DNA of 64,000 nucleotides from Acidobacteriaceae bacterium (GCA_003131315.1 PKUV01000035.1:1-64000); one strand, 5' to 3'. Positions 30,799 to 40,464 are shown, counted from the first letter of the stretch. Notes: generated from the letters alone by a model not told the origin. Numbers and translations: made by a program.

Positions 30799-31230
30799 AT
30801 GTCAACCTATTTCCCGAAAGAAGGGGATATTACGCGTAAGTGGTTTGTGGTGGACGCAACCGGGCTACCGCTCGGCCGTCTCGCCTCGCGCGTAGCCCGC
30901 ATTCTGATCGGTAAAGAGAACCCCAAGTACACGCCGTTTATCGACACCGGCGACCACGTGGTCATCATCAACGCCGAGAAGATCAAGATCACCGGCATGA
31001 AGGCTGATCAGAAGGTCTATCACCGCTACACCGGGTATCCCGGTGGACTGCGCTCCGAAGAACTGAAGAAGCGCATGGTCCGCAAGCCGGAACTGGTGAT
31101 TGAAGACGCCGTGTCGCGCATGCTTCCCAAGAACAAACTGGGCAAGCAAATGTTTACGAAGCTGAAGGTGTACCGAGGCGACAAGCACCCGCACGAGGCA
31201 CAGAAGCCGGAAGCGAAAGTGTTTGCGTAG
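30799..31230 (+). CDS. rplM: Large ribosomal subunit protein uL13
   Basis: The 143-aa protein is normal for the family: [22 protein letters not shown] near the N-terminus, [17 protein letters not shown] and [11 protein letters not shown]-type sequence in the middle ([19 protein letters not shown]), then [20 protein letters not shown] at the end. GGGAG lies just before the ATG. It is first in the usual rplM-rpsI pair and is followed by 7-nt arrays. Confidence 0.98.
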   Translation: MSTYFPKEGDITRKWFVVDATGLPLGRLASRVARILIGKENPKYTPFIDTGDHVVIINAEKIKITGMKADQKVYHRYTGYPGGLRSEELKKRMVRKPELVIEDAVSRMLPKNKLGKQMFTKLKVYRGDKHPHEAQKPEAKVFA

Positions 31231-31233
31231 CAA

Positions 31234-31343
31234 GGTCTCAGGTGTCAGGTCTTAGGTTTCAGGGGGCTGACACTAGGAAAACTTGGAAAGGTGATAAGCA
31301 CCTGGGTTGGCTGAATGCTGACGGCTGAGTGCTGAGGGCTTAA
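31234..31343. repeat. Two 7-nt arrays filling the rplM-rpsI gap
   Basis: GGTCTCA, GGTGTCA, GGTCTTA and GGTTTCA run from 31234 to 31261 right after the rplM stop. A second array GCTGAAT, GCTGACG, GCTGAGT, GCTGAGG (31310-31337) runs up to the rpsI ATG at 31344. The GAGG of the last unit is spaced to act as the rpsI ribosome binding site. The first array shares its units with the one before nusA. Confidence 0.92.
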
Positions 31344-31739
31344 ATGGCAGAACTGGTGCAATACTACGGAACCGGACGCCGCAAGACGGCGATCGCGCGC
31401 GTTTTTCTTCGTCCTGGCAGCGGCGAGTTCAAGGTCAACGGCAAAGCGTTCGATGAATACTTTGTGACGCCCTCGCAGCGCATCAGCGCGAAGCTACCGC
31501 TGGTGTCGACCGATACCGCGGCCAACTTCAACGTGCTGGCGAATGTGTGCGGCGGCGGAGTCGCTGGACAAGCCGATGCGGTGCGCCTGGGTATCACGCG
31601 CGCGCTCATGCTGTTCAACGCTGAATTTCGCAAGAAGCTCAAGGCGGAAGGCATGGTGACTCGTGACCCGCGCGCCAAAGAGCGCAAGAAGTACGGACAG
31701 AAGGGCGCACGAAAGCGCTTCCAGTTCTCGAAGCGGTAA
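31344..31739 (+). CDS. rpsI: Small ribosomal subunit protein uS9
   Basis: The 131-aa protein starts [21 protein letters not shown] and ends in the conserved basic tail [17 protein letters not shown], which contacts P-site tRNA. The length is normal. It follows rplM, as in most bacteria. The upstream stretch is a 7-nt array whose last GAGG, 6 nt before the ATG, seems to be the Shine-Dalgarno sequence. Confidence 0.98.
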   Translation: MAELVQYYGTGRRKTAIARVFLRPGSGEFKVNGKAFDEYFVTPSQRISAKLPLVSTDTAANFNVLANVCGGGVAGQADAVRLGITRALMLFNAEFRKKLKAEGMVTRDPRAKERKKYGQKGARKRFQFSKR

Positions 31740-31744
31740 AAATT

Positions 31745-31804
31745 GTCGTTGGTCGTTAGTCGATGGTCGTTCGCAAACGACTAGCGACCAACGACGAACG
31801 ACTG
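31745..31804. repeat. 7-nt array hairpin after rpsI
   Basis: GTCGTTG, GTCGTTA, GTCGATG and GTCGTTC (31745-31772), then GCAA, then ACGACTA, GCGACCA, ACGACGA and ACGACTG (31777-31804). The arms are complementary in register with a 4-nt loop. The array begins 5 bp after the rpsI stop. Confidence 0.95.
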
Positions 31805-31909
31805 GTTTTATGTGTTCAATTCATCCCCCCACCTCCCCGAGATGGGGTGGACGGGAATGGCAATCCGGGGCCTTTTAGTGTCCGGATGCAGACCAACTGA
31901 GGAGGTTGA

Positions 31910-32857
31910 TTGGCAAACATCACGATGAAGGAGTTGCTCGAAGCAGGCGTTCACTTCGGGCACCAGACCAAGCGGTGGAACCCCAAGATGAAGGAGTTCA
32001 TCTTTGGTGAGCGCAATGGTATCTACATTATCGATCTGCAGAAGACGCTGAAGATGTTCAAGGAAGCGTCGAAATTCGTGCAGGACCTGGCCGCAGATGG
32101 AAGAATCATCCTCTTCGTTGGCACCAAGCGCCAGGCACAGGACGCAATTGCCGAAGAGGCGCAGCGCTGCTCGATGTACTACGTGAACCAGCGCTGGCTC
32201 GGTGGCCTTCTGACCAATTGGATCACCGTACAGAAATCCGTGAAGCGGCTCAAGGAACTCGACGAAATGGCCACCGATGGCCGTTACGATCTGCTCCCGA
32301 AGAAGGAAGTGATCAAGCTCGAGCGCGAGCGCAAGCACCTGGAGGCCAATCTGGCCGGCATCAAGAACATGACACGCTTGCCGGATGCGATCTTCGTCAT
32401 CGATTCGAATAAAGAGCAGATCGCGGTGCGCGAATCGCGCAAGCTGGGCATCCCCGTGGTCGCCGTGGTCGACACGAACTGCGACCCGAGCGAAGTGGAT
32501 TACGTGATACCGGGCAACGACGACGCACTACGGGCGATCCGGCTGTTCACCTCGAAGATATCGGAGTCGATTGCCGAGGGCGTTCATGCCAGGGACGACA
32601 AGCAGATGGCGGACATTCAGGCGGTGGCAGAGCCCGAACCGGTCGTCGCAGCTCCGGTCGCTGAAGCCGTGGTTGCCGAAGTCCCAGCCGAAGTCGCAGT
32701 CGAAGTCGTAGCCGAAGACGCAACTGCCGCTCCAACTACGGGACCCGAAGGCGAAGAGATACGCATGGAAGACGTGCTTGGCAAGGGCACGCGCAAGCGT
32801 CCCTCAGCTGCGACCGAAGACGTCGACGAGTTGCAGGCGGAAACGCGGCGGTTCTAG
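31910..32857 (+). CDS. rpsB: Small ribosomal subunit protein uS2 with C-terminal extension
   Basis: The 315-aa protein matches S2 over residues 1-235 ([32 protein letters not shown]-like [32 protein letters not shown]). It then has about 80 extra residues of Ala/Val/Glu/Pro-rich sequence ending in a charged patch. The start is most likely TTG at 31910, since AGGAGG ends 4 nt before it and the first residues align with other S2 proteins; the next ATG would cut five residues. It begins the rpsB-tsf-pyrH-frr order. Confidence 0.97.
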   Translation: MANITMKELLEAGVHFGHQTKRWNPKMKEFIFGERNGIYIIDLQKTLKMFKEASKFVQDLAADGRIILFVGTKRQAQDAIAEEAQRCSMYYVNQRWLGGLLTNWITVQKSVKRLKELDEMATDGRYDLLPKKEVIKLERERKHLEANLAGIKNMTRLPDAIFVIDSNKEQIAVRESRKLGIPVVAVVDTNCDPSEVDYVIPGNDDALRAIRLFTSKISESIAEGVHARDDKQMADIQAVAEPEPVVAAPVAEAVVAEVPAEVAVEVVAEDATAAPTTGPEGEEIRMEDVLGKGTRKRPSAATEDVDELQAETRRF

Positions 32858-32867
32858 CCAAAACGCA

Positions 32868-32980
32868 GGTTTCAAGGTTTCAAGGTTGCATAGTTTCAGT
32901 GTTGCAATCTTGATAGGTTCTCTGATTGGCCCTCCAACTGACCCTCCTTGAAACTCTGAAACCTTGAAACTCTGAAACCC
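32868..32980. repeat. 8-nt array hairpin between rpsB and tsf
   Basis: GGTTTCAA-type units (32868-32908) face CTTGAAAC/TCTGAAAC units (about 32948-32979). Here the period is 8 nt rather than 7. The arms are complementary and separated by about 40 nt. The right arm ends 10 bp before the tsf ATG at 32990. Confidence 0.9.
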
Positions 32981-32989
32981 GAGGTTCTA

Positions 32990-33670
32990 ATGAGCACCAC
33001 TATGGCAAACATTTCTGCTGCCCAGGTTAAAGATCTCCGCGAAAAAACCGGAGCGCCCATGATGGACTGCAAGCACGCCCTGACCGAAGCGAAAGGCGAT
33101 CTGGAACAGGCGATCGTCCTCTTGCGCAAGAAGGGCGTGTCTGTCGCTGCGAAGAAAGCGGCGCGCGTGACCAGCGAAGGCTCGGTGGCCCACTACATTC
33201 ACGCCGGCGGCAAGATCGGCGTGCTGGTCGAGGTCAACTGCGAAAGCGACTTTGTGGCCCGAACCGACGACTTCAAGGAACTCATCCACGACATCGCCAT
33301 GCACATTGCGGCGAGCGATCCGAAGTTCGTCCGGAAAGAAGACGTCACGCCGGAAGCCTTTGAGCGCGAGAAGGACATTTATCGCGCCCAGGCCGCTGCC
33401 ACCGGCAAGCCCGCTCCCGTGGTCGAAAAGATCGTGGCTGGCAAGATGGAAAAGTTCTACGAAGAGGTTTGCCTGCTCGATCAGCCCTTCATCAAAGACC
33501 AGACCATCAGCATCGCGCAGCTTATCGCCGCCAAGGTGGGCAAGCTCGGCGAGAATATCGCCGTGCGGCGTTTTGCCCGCTTCAAAGTCGGCGATGTCAC
33601 CGCTACTGTGGCCTTCGTCAGCACCAAGCCGGATGAGGGTGGCGAGGCGTCTGCGCCGGTTGCAAAGTAG
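32990..33670 (+). CDS. tsf: Elongation factor Ts
   Basis: The 226-aa protein exchanges nucleotide on EF-Tu. The UBA-like start [35 protein letters not shown] and the core [22 protein letters not shown] are clear. It is of the short EF-Ts type, with a compact second half. ATG 33002 (MANISAAQ) is an alternative start; neither has a strong Shine-Dalgarno sequence. It follows rpsB as usual. Confidence 0.97.
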   Translation: MSTTMANISAAQVKDLREKTGAPMMDCKHALTEAKGDLEQAIVLLRKKGVSVAAKKAARVTSEGSVAHYIHAGGKIGVLVEVNCESDFVARTDDFKELIHDIAMHIAASDPKFVRKEDVTPEAFEREKDIYRAQAAATGKPAPVVEKIVAGKMEKFYEEVCLLDQPFIKDQTISIAQLIAAKVGKLGENIAVRRFARFKVGDVTATVAFVSTKPDEGGEASAPVAK

Positions 33671-33751
33671 CAGCCGAATAATTCAGGGGCGCTGCGGCGC
33701 CCCTTTTGATTTATGCTCTCCCAAGGCAGCTTCGCTCGATCCACTCTGCGC

Positions 33752-33783
33752 TGTCATCCTGAGCGAAGCGAAGGACCTGTGCA
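33752..33783. repeat. Dispersed repeat family R2 in the tsf-pyrH gap
   Basis: One complete R2 arm, TGTCATCCTGAGCGAAGCGA continuing to AAGGACCTGTGCA. It splits an otherwise standard operon gap. Confidence 0.9.
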
Positions 33784-33803
33784 TTTGGGTCTGCCACGCG
33801 GCT

Positions 33804-33831
33804 ACTGATAACCGGGAACTGAGAACTTTCA
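33804..33831 (+). repeat. 7-nt array running into the pyrH start codon
   Basis: Units ACTGATA, ACCGGGA, ACTGAGA and ACTTTCA are in register; the last A is the A of the pyrH ATG. The units match the right arm of the array between etfB and etfA (44671-44691). No inverted partner is close by. Confidence 0.8.
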
Positions 33832-34547
33832 TGCCCACCGCTGTCTTCAAGCGCATCTTGCTAAAAATCTCCGGCGAAGCTCTTGCCGCCACTCAAGGCT
33901 TCGGCGTCGACACCACCCGCATTCATGAAGTCGCGGCTGAACTTGCCGATGTACACAGTCTCGGCATCCAGATGGCGATCGTTGTCGGCGGTGGCAATTT
34001 CTTCCGCGGGGTTGCCGACCAGGCCAAGGACATGGATCGCGTTTCCGCCGATCACATGGGCATGCTGGCCACCGTCATCAACGCCCTTGCCTTGCAGGAC
34101 GCTCTCGAAAAACAGAACGTCTTCACCCGCGTGCAGACGGCCATCGAGATGAATCAGGTTGCCGAGCCCTTCATCCGCCGTCGCGCCATCCGGCATCTTG
34201 AAAAAGGACGCGTCGTCATCTTCGCCGGCGGCACCGGCAACCCGTATTTTTCGACCGATACGGCCGCCTCGCTGCGCGCCATGGAAATCAAAGCCGATGC
34301 CATCCTCAAAGCCACCAAAGTGGACGGCATCTACGACGCCGACCCGATGAAAGTGAAGGATGCCAAGAAGTTTTCGCAACTTACCTACATGGACGTTCTG
34401 AAGCTGGGCCTCAAGGTGATGGACTCGACCGCCATCTCGTTGTGCAAGGACAACAATCTGCCCATCATCGTTTTCAACCTGAACCAGCGCGGCAATATCC
34501 GTCGAGTCGTGCTCGGCGAAAAGATCGGCTCGCTGGTCAGCGCGTAG
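33831..34547 (+). CDS. pyrH: UMP kinase
   Basis: The 238-aa hexameric kinase makes UDP from UMP. It starts [14 protein letters not shown] and has the Gly-rich [10 protein letters not shown], the UMP-binding [21 protein letters not shown] and the end [23 protein letters not shown]. The frame is open much further upstream, through the region of tsf, but homology fixes the start at ATG 33831. That ATG follows a 7-nt array instead of a clear ribosome binding site. Confidence 0.97.
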   Translation: MPTAVFKRILLKISGEALAATQGFGVDTTRIHEVAAELADVHSLGIQMAIVVGGGNFFRGVADQAKDMDRVSADHMGMLATVINALALQDALEKQNVFTRVQTAIEMNQVAEPFIRRRAIRHLEKGRVVIFAGGTGNPYFSTDTAASLRAMEIKADAILKATKVDGIYDADPMKVKDAKKFSQLTYMDVLKLGLKVMDSTAISLCKDNNLPIIVFNLNQRGNIRRVVLGEKIGSLVSA

Positions 34548-34550
34548 GAA

Positions 34551-34642
34551 AGGTCAGAGGTTAGAGGTCAGATTGCAGAGGTAGAACCATGACATATCCC
34601 TCGGGTTCTTACCTCTGCAATCTGACCTCTAACCTCTGACCT
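34551..34642. repeat. Perfect 33-bp 7-nt array hairpin between pyrH and frr
   Basis: AGGTCAG, AGGTTAG, AGGTCAG and ATTGCAG plus AGGTA (34551-34583) have an exact reverse complement at 34610-34642. It is nearly identical to the hairpin at 17235-17308, so this unit set exists in at least two copies. Confidence 0.96.
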
Positions 34643-34698
34643 CAGTCTTGGGGTTATAATTCACGGTTCTGATATCAAAACATTGGGAGCTGAGAGAG

Positions 34699-35271
34699 AT
34701 GGCTCATCCTGCCCTGAAAGAAGTCTACGCAACACTGAAGACGCGCATGGAGAAAGCGGTGGAAGACTTCCGCCGCGAAATGGCCGCCACGCGCACCGGA
34801 CGAGCGAACGTTCACATGCTCGACACCGTTTCGGTCGACTACTACGGGTCGCAGATGCCGCTCAACCAGATCGCCCAGATTCACGCGCCCGAGCCGCAAA
34901 TGATCACGGTGCAGCCGTTCGATCCGTCACAGCTTGCGGCGATCGAGAAGGCCATCCGCAGCGCCGACCTCGGCCTCAACCCGATGAACGACGGCAAACT
35001 TGTGCGCGTGCCCGTGCCGGCGCTCACCGAAGAGCGCCGCAAGGATATGGTCAAGCACCTGCACCGGATTCTCGAAGAGCATCGCACCGCGATACGCAAC
35101 ATCCGCCGCGACGGCAACGACGCCATCAAGAAGACGCTGAAAGACAAGAAAATTGCCGAGGATGACGAGAAGCGCGCGCTCGACGAAATCCAGAAGCTCA
35201 CCGACGACGAAATCAAGAAGATGGAAGAGATGAGCAAAGCCAAAGAAAAGGAAGTCTTGGAGTTCAACTAG
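34699..35271 (+). CDS. frr: Ribosome recycling factor
   Basis: The 190-aa protein splits post-termination ribosomes with EF-G. Conserved parts are MEKAVEDFRREMAATRTGRANVHMLD, LNQIAQIHAPEPQMITVQPFD and the helical hairpin end with PALTEERRKDMVKHL. GAGAGAG precedes the ATG. It keeps the standard order after pyrH. Confidence 0.98.
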   Translation: MAHPALKEVYATLKTRMEKAVEDFRREMAATRTGRANVHMLDTVSVDYYGSQMPLNQIAQIHAPEPQMITVQPFDPSQLAAIEKAIRSADLGLNPMNDGKLVRVPVPALTEERRKDMVKHLHRILEEHRTAIRNIRRDGNDAIKKTLKDKKIAEDDEKRALDEIQKLTDDEIKKMEEMSKAKEKEVLEFN

Positions 35272-35273
35272 AA

Positions 35274-35338
35274 CCAGTACCCAGTTGCCAGTACCCAGAA
35301 AAACCGGGGTCTGGGTACTGGCAACTGGGTACTGGCAA
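35274..35338. repeat. 7-nt array hairpin after frr
   Basis: CCAGTAC, CCAGTTG and CCAGTAC (35274-35294) face CTGGGTA, CTGGCAA, CTGGGTA and CTGGCAA (35311-35338). It starts 3 bp after the frr stop. Confidence 0.93.
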
Positions 35339-35542
35339 CGCGCATTGCCCTTATGATCTGGGGATGAAGCGCGTCGTCCACGCCGCCTACTCGCACGATT
35401 CAGCCCCGGCGGCCACAATATCAATGTGCTAACCTCAGAAAAACTTACTGACATGGGCAACGCGGCGACGTTCTATTCCGTCTGTGTTGAGGTAGAACTT
35501 TTTCGAGCGTGACTTTTGGGGAGAAATTCAAGGAGGAAACCG

Positions 35543-35591
35543 CTTTTGGCTCTTGGCCCTTGGCTTTTAGCTAAAAGCCAAGAGCCAAGAG
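35543..35591. repeat. Loop-free palindromic 7-nt array upstream of bamA
   Basis: CTTTTGG, CTCTTGG, CCCTTGG and CTTTTAG switch at 35570/35571 into CTAAAAG, CCAAGAG and CCAAGAG. The symmetry axis falls exactly between two units. The unit is the same type as at 23224-23272. Confidence 0.93.
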
Positions 35592-35700
35592 CGATTTTCT
35601 CCGCCTTGGACGGTTCTCACTCTCTACCGTATAATTACCGTTTTCCCAACTCTAGTTTTTCGAGGTAGTTGCGATTCATCGTCGTCATCATGCTATCCCT

Positions 35701-38625
35701 GTGCGTGCCCCGCGACTCGGCCACAACGCGGGCCCGCAGAGAGACCTTCCTTGGTCTCCATCTTCTTCCACCACAAGAGTTTGGAAGCATAGTTTTGTCT
35801 GGAATCGTTTCCTCTGTTTGTTGGCGCTTTTGCTTCTGGCTGCCCCCGTTATCGGCCAGCAGGATCTCATCGTCGGCATCACCGTCCACGGCAACCGCCG
35901 CATCCCCGCCGACACGGTCAAGGCCCGCATCTTCAGCAAGGTCGGCGACGTCTACGACACCTCCGCCATCGAACGCGACTTCAACGCCCTCTGGAACACG
36001 GGCTACTTTGAGGACATCCGCTTTGAGCGTGAGCAGAGCGCCAAAGGTTGGATTCTTCACGTCTACCTCAAAGAGCGGCCCACCATCCGCGAGATCAGCT
36101 ACACCGGCCTGAATGCGGTTTCCACCAGCGACGTGCTCGACCGGTTCAAGGAGCGCAAGGTCGGACTCTCGGTCGAGAACCAGTACGATCCCACGAAGAT
36201 CAAGAAGGCCGAAGTTACCCTGAAACAACTGCTCGCCGAGCACGGGCGTCAGTTTGCCACCATCCGCACCGAAGTCCGTCCCATTCCGCCCGCCGCCGTT
36301 GGCATCACTTTCGTCATCCGCGAGGGGCCCAAGGTCAAGGTTGGGCGCATTCGCTTCCGGGGCAACAAACACGTCAATGAACGCACGCTGCGTGCGGCCA
36401 TGAAGAACCTCAAGCCCATCGGCATCCCGCGCTCCATCTTCCTGGAAAACATCTTCGCCAAGACCTACGACGCCACCAAACTCGAAGAAGATACCGAACG
36501 CGTCCGCGCGGAGTACCAGAACCGCGGCTACTTCAAGGTGCTGGTGGACGACCCCAAAACCGAGATCCACGACACCGGACACACGGGCTTCCACGTTCCG
36601 TGGGTCCAGCCGGGGCTGGGGAAATCCGTCGATATCACCATGCCGATCGAGGAGGGTGAGCGCTACCACCTCGGCACCATCACCTTCAAGAACAACAAAG
36701 CCATCCCGAACGCCGCCGCCTTGCGCAGCCTTTTCCCCATGAAGGACGGCGACATTTTCAGCCGCGAAAAAATCGCCAAGGGTCTCGAGAACCTGCGCAA
36801 AGCCTACGGCGAAGCGGGCTACATTAACTTCACTTCCGTCCCCGACACTAAGTTCGACGACGAGAAGAAGACCGTAAATCTGGAAGTCGACGTGGACGAA
36901 GGCAAGCAGTTCTACGTGCGCCGCATCGAGTTCCAGGGCAACACCACCACCCGCGACAAAGTCATCCGCCGCGAAGTTGCACTGGAAGAAGGCCAGATCT
37001 ACAACTCGCGTTACTGGGAACTGAGCCTGATGCGCCTGAACCAGCTCGGCTATTTCGAGCAGCTCAAGCCCGACGATCCCAATACCACCGAACGCCACCT
37101 CGACGAAAAGGCCGGCACCGTCGATCTCACCCTGAAGGTCAAGGAAAAGGGGAAGAACAGCATCGGACTGCAAGGCGGCGTCAGCGGTCTGGCCGGCGCC
37201 TTTGTTGGCATCAATTACAGCACCAACAACTTTCTTGGATTGGGCGAGACGCTCTCCGTGCAGGCCAGCCTCGGCAGCCGCCAGCGCGACCTGGTGTTCG
37301 GATTCACCGAGCCCTACTTGTTTGACCGGCCCATGCAGGCTGGCTTCAACGTCTATACCCGGAAGACCAGCTATGACCAAGCGCGGCAGTATGCCATTTC
37401 AACCGGACAGAATCTGAACCTGCCCTCGGCCTACCTGCAGAACCTGCAGAACTACTCGCAATCCAGTACCGGCTTGAGCCTGAGCTTAAGTTATCCGCTG
37501 CGCCGTTCCTTCAAGCGCTTCGGCATCAGCTACTCGTTCGACCGCTCTTCGCTGGTCGCCGTCAGTAACGCTTCCAAACTGTTGTTCGAGAATCTCAACT
37601 TTCGAGGCATCACCGGTCCCAACGCGCTCAACGGCATCGTCACCAGCAAGATCACACCCAGCTTCACCATGAACACCCTCGATGCGGCCTACGCGCCCCA
37701 CCATGGCAAGAGCCTGTTCATCGGCGGGGAGTTCTCCGGTCTCGGCGGCACGGTTCACACCATCCGGCCCATCGTCCAGTACAAACAGTTTTTCCCCATG
37801 CAGAAACGCCGCAATGCCCTTGGTTACAATGTTCAGGCTTCGTTTATCACGGGCTACGGTGGGATCGTTGCGCCCCCATTTGAACGATCCTACCTCGGTG
37901 GCGAAAATGATCTGCGCGGTTTCGACACCCGCACCGTCTCTCCCATCGCCTACCTGCCCAGCGCCCAGGCCGTGGCCCTCAGGAACCAGGATGGAACGTT
38001 CGTTCCCGCCAATCCCCGGTTCCCAGTATTTACAAACTCCTCAGGAGGGTGCGCCAGTAACTGCTGGAATATCCCGGTTCCGTACTATCAACTCGTAACT
38101 CCCGGCGGCGATCTCAGTTTGCACGGCAACCTTGAATACCGCATCACCATTGCCGGGCCAGTCGCCATCGCGCCCTTTGTCGATATGGGCATCGATCCGA
38201 TCCTGCGTACCTCGCAGTTGCAGACCAACCAGGTCCAATACGACACCCTGATAAGCACTCTGTTCGGCTGTCCGACACTGACCCCGGCGTACAGCTGTTC
38301 CGGCGGGCAAATAATTAACAAAAAATTCTTGCCGCAAAATCTCAACCCGGTTCCTGGCACCAACTGGGTTCCGCGCATGTCCACCGGGATCGAATTGCAG
38401 ACGATGCTTCCGGTCGTCAATGCGCCCTTCCGCATTTACTATGCCTACAACGCCCTGCGCCTCGACAGCAGCGCAACGCCGTCCGTGCAGATCACCCGCG
38501 ACATGTTCCCCAGCGGCGCAGCTGGCCTCTATACCTACCAGACCACGCTCTCGACCCTTGGCTCCAGATACACTCTCCGGGAACCAAGAAAAACCTTCCG
38601 CTTCTCCGTGGCTACAACGTTCTAA
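35701..38625 (+). CDS. bamA: Outer membrane protein assembly factor BamA
   Basis: The 974-aa product has five POTRA domains (about 55-490) and a C-terminal 16-strand barrel of the surface antigen family, including the lid-lock type GGENDLRGFDTR near residue 730. It ends in Phe (FRFSVATTF), as outer membrane barrels do. A signal peptide core FLCLLALLLLAAPVIGQQ lies at residues 38-55, so the first 35 or so residues are surplus: GTG 35701 is the outermost plausible start and no better one with a ribosome binding site is visible before the signal core. The lower barrel has long loops with two cysteine pairs (CASNC, CPTLTPAYSC). It follows the translation cluster. Confidence 0.93.
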   Translation: MRAPRLGHNAGPQRDLPWSPSSSTTRVWKHSFVWNRFLCLLALLLLAAPVIGQQDLIVGITVHGNRRIPADTVKARIFSKVGDVYDTSAIERDFNALWNTGYFEDIRFEREQSAKGWILHVYLKERPTIREISYTGLNAVSTSDVLDRFKERKVGLSVENQYDPTKIKKAEVTLKQLLAEHGRQFATIRTEVRPIPPAAVGITFVIREGPKVKVGRIRFRGNKHVNERTLRAAMKNLKPIGIPRSIFLENIFAKTYDATKLEEDTERVRAEYQNRGYFKVLVDDPKTEIHDTGHTGFHVPWVQPGLGKSVDITMPIEEGERYHLGTITFKNNKAIPNAAALRSLFPMKDGDIFSREKIAKGLENLRKAYGEAGYINFTSVPDTKFDDEKKTVNLEVDVDEGKQFYVRRIEFQGNTTTRDKVIRREVALEEGQIYNSRYWELSLMRLNQLGYFEQLKPDDPNTTERHLDEKAGTVDLTLKVKEKGKNSIGLQGGVSGLAGAFVGINYSTNNFLGLGETLSVQASLGSRQRDLVFGFTEPYLFDRPMQAGFNVYTRKTSYDQARQYAISTGQNLNLPSAYLQNLQNYSQSSTGLSLSLSYPLRRSFKRFGISYSFDRSSLVAVSNASKLLFENLNFRGITGPNALNGIVTSKITPSFTMNTLDAAYAPHHGKSLFIGGEFSGLGGTVHTIRPIVQYKQFFPMQKRRNALGYNVQASFITGYGGIVAPPFERSYLGGENDLRGFDTRTVSPIAYLPSAQAVALRNQDGTFVPANPRFPVFTNSSGGCASNCWNIPVPYYQLVTPGGDLSLHGNLEYRITIAGPVAIAPFVDMGIDPILRTSQLQTNQVQYDTLISTLFGCPTLTPAYSCSGGQIINKKFLPQNLNPVPGTNWVPRMSTGIELQTMLPVVNAPFRIYYAYNALRLDSSATPSVQITRDMFPSGAAGLYTYQTTLSTLGSRYTLREPRKTFRFSVATTF

Positions 38626-38629
38626 GAGC

Positions 38630-38817
38630 AGCTATCAGCTATCAGCCGTCAGTTCTCCGTTCGTGATTGCTGCTATTGTCGATGCCCGCTTGCTGGTGGA
38701 GAGCTGGGCGTCCCCGCCCGGCAGGACGGGCGAGACGCCCGTCCCTCCACTTGCGATCATGAGCAGGTTTTTCTGGGAAGTCTTTACTGAAAGCTGATAA
38801 CTGAAAGCTGACAGCTA
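38630..38817. repeat. 7-nt array arms around an R3 palindrome, between convergent genes
   Basis: AGCTATC, AGCTATC and AGCCGTC units (38630-38650) face CTGAAAG, CTGATAA, CTGAAAG and CTGACAG units (38787-38814). The right arm ends at the stop codon of the radical SAM gene. The 136-nt loop contains an R3 element. Confidence 0.9.
38697..38750. repeat. Palindromic element R3, intergenic copy
   Basis: GTGGAGAGCTGGGCGTCCCC and onward to GACGCCCGTCCCTCCAC is the reverse orientation of the element inside recG, with the same two inner hairpins and closing outer stem. Confidence 0.9.
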
Positions 38818-39834
38818 TTCGATGTGCACCAGTCCGCTCGCAGGCTCGGACGCCGGTGCTGGCCGTTGCGGTGCGCGCCATGCATCCAGGACCGACACCT
38901 GGTGCACGCACGATACCGTGCAATGCGGCGCGCACGGCTTCTCCGTATGGAACTCACGGCGTATATCGGCAAGCGTGTATTTCTCCAACGGAATGCCCGG
39001 GTACCCGCGCTGCTGCGAGCAGTAATGCACCAGCCCGTCCTCGCAAATGTAGAGGTAGCGCGCCCCGGCACGGCAGCGCCACTGATTCGGGCGCCCCAGC
39101 GCGATGTTGTCCTGAAACGCATTCACGCGTGTGAAGCTGCGTTTCTCCAGTCCCTTCATCTCGTGGTAGACGCGCCGTTCTTCGTCGTTCAAGGGCTGCA
39201 CCTGTCCCGAGCCGTCGTGAATGATTCCCACGGTCGAGCTGAACCCCAGCTCCAGCGCGCGCTTGCCGATGGTGAGCGCGTCCTGCGGATGGCTCACCCC
39301 GCCGCCCACCACCGAATTGATATTCACGTGAAAATCCGCGTGCTCGGCCAGCAGTTGCAGCTTGCGGTCAAGCACCTTCAGGCTTTTCTTCGAAACTTCG
39401 TCGGGATTGACGTTATCAATCGAAATCTGCAGCCACTCCAGACCCGCGCGGTTCAGCCGCTGGATGCGGTCCGCGGTCAGCAGATAACCGTTTGTGATCA
39501 GCCCCGACACGATCCTGCGTTTCCGCATGTGGTGAATAATGTCATCCAGTTGCGGATGCAGCATCGGTTCGCCGCCGCTGATCGTGATCACGGAAGTGCC
39601 GAGATCGCCCAGTCGATCCACCCGTCGCAACATCTGCTCGGTCGGCACCGGCTTGGAAAAATCGTCGAACTCGTTGCAGTAGGTGCAGGCCAGATTGCAG
39701 CGCCGGATCGGGATCAGGTGCGCCAGCAGAGGATGGTCCGTCGACGCTACGGCCTTCAGGATTTGCCACAATCCATGAACGTTCCGTTCCGCCGCCTTGA
39801 GTTTGCGGCGCAATGCCACTGACCTGGTTGTCAT
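38815..39834 (-). CDS. Radical SAM protein with SPASM-like C-terminus
   Basis: The 339-aa product has the radical SAM cluster motif CNLACTYC near residues 48-55 and SGGEPMLH near 90. The C-terminal cysteines ([19 protein letters not shown] and [10 protein letters not shown]) suggest extra Fe-S clusters. Such proteins modify peptides or lipid precursors; no precursor peptide or partner gene is seen. The first residues are basic. The neighbours do not help to assign a substrate. Confidence 0.85.
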   Translation of the reverse strand: MTTRSVALRRKLKAAERNVHGLWQILKAVASTDHPLLAHLIPIRRCNLACTYCNEFDDFSKPVPTEQMLRRVDRLGDLGTSVITISGGEPMLHPQLDDIIHHMRKRRIVSGLITNGYLLTADRIQRLNRAGLEWLQISIDNVNPDEVSKKSLKVLDRKLQLLAEHADFHVNINSVVGGGVSHPQDALTIGKRALELGFSSTVGIIHDGSGQVQPLNDEERRVYHEMKGLEKRSFTRVNAFQDNIALGRPNQWRCRAGARYLYICEDGLVHYCSQQRGYPGIPLEKYTLADIRREFHTEKPCAPHCTVSCVHQVSVLDAWRAPQRPAPASEPASGLVHIE

Positions 39835-39951
39835 CGAAGATTGACCAACCTCAATTTCATCATTTCATCACCCCAACCTGCCAAGTGCCTAATTTACCGC
39901 AGTATTCGGCGGAAAAGCAGGGTCGAATGGCAATTCGGCCCCACCCGCCCA

Positions 39952-40365
39952 TCAACCAGCTTCTTCACCAACCTTTTCGTGTCCCGCCGCGTCCAGTGCC
40001 ACCACCGCCTGCTCCAGGTTCTCGCGCTTGATCAGCACATAATCCGTATCAAACGTCGAAATCGCGAAGATCGGGATCTGCGCTTCCGCCAGCGGTTGCA
40101 CAAACGACGCCAGCACGCCGGTCATCGAAAACGGAAACGGCCCTTCGAGCTTCAGCGCCACCCATCCGCGCTCGGCGGGCGTGCCGTCCGGCATTCGATC
40201 TTCCGTGCAGACGTCTTCCGTGCAAACAATGGAAAGCTCATCGCGCGTGCGGACCACGCAGAAAAATCCGCCCTCCAGCGCCCAGGCAGGAATGCAAGCA
40301 TCGAAGGCAAGCCGGCACACCGCCAGCCGCTCCCCCAGAACGCGGTATTTCAAATTGTGAGGCAA
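39952..40365 (-). CDS. ACT-domain (CASTOR-like) regulatory protein
   Basis: The product of up to 137 aa reads LKYRVLGERLAVCRL, WVALKLEGPFPFSMTGVLASFVQPLAEAQIPIFAISTFDTDYVLIKRENLEQAV, the CASTOR-like double-ACT fold. It probably binds an amino acid. The start is likely TTG, either 40365 or 40353, giving MKYRVLGERLA. A 12-15 nt direct repeat near 40198-40226 encodes VCTEDVCTED, a small recent duplication. No Shine-Dalgarno sequence is visible. Confidence 0.75.
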   Translation of the reverse strand: MPHNLKYRVLGERLAVCRLAFDACIPAWALEGGFFCVVRTRDELSIVCTEDVCTEDRMPDGTPAERGWVALKLEGPFPFSMTGVLASFVQPLAEAQIPIFAISTFDTDYVLIKRENLEQAVVALDAAGHEKVGEEAG

Positions 40366-40464
40366 TTAAGAAAGGAAGGTTACTACATCAGCCCGCGAGC
40401 CGCGACCAAGTGCTGCGCGTCACGTACTGCCATCAAGCGCTCGCTAACAGCTGAACCCTCGCGC

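Larger units (their letters stand above)
35272..35700. other. Repeat-rich gap between frr and bamA
   Basis: No gene is supported. Two 7-nt array hairpins (annotated separately) take up about a third of it. Between them, a short GC-rich stretch at about 35363-35415 holds no clear open frame. A possible AGGAGG at 35531 is not followed by a usable start codon. Confidence 0.6.

Noticed and set aside
33252-33830. Open frame extending pyrH upstream through tsf
   Set aside because: The translated extension is Ser/Arg/Pro-rich shadow of tsf; homology starts at ATG 33831.
35635-37380. 581-codon open frame antisense to bamA
   Set aside because: It mirrors the POTRA-coding region, has no recognisable motif and overlaps the end of the upstream gap.
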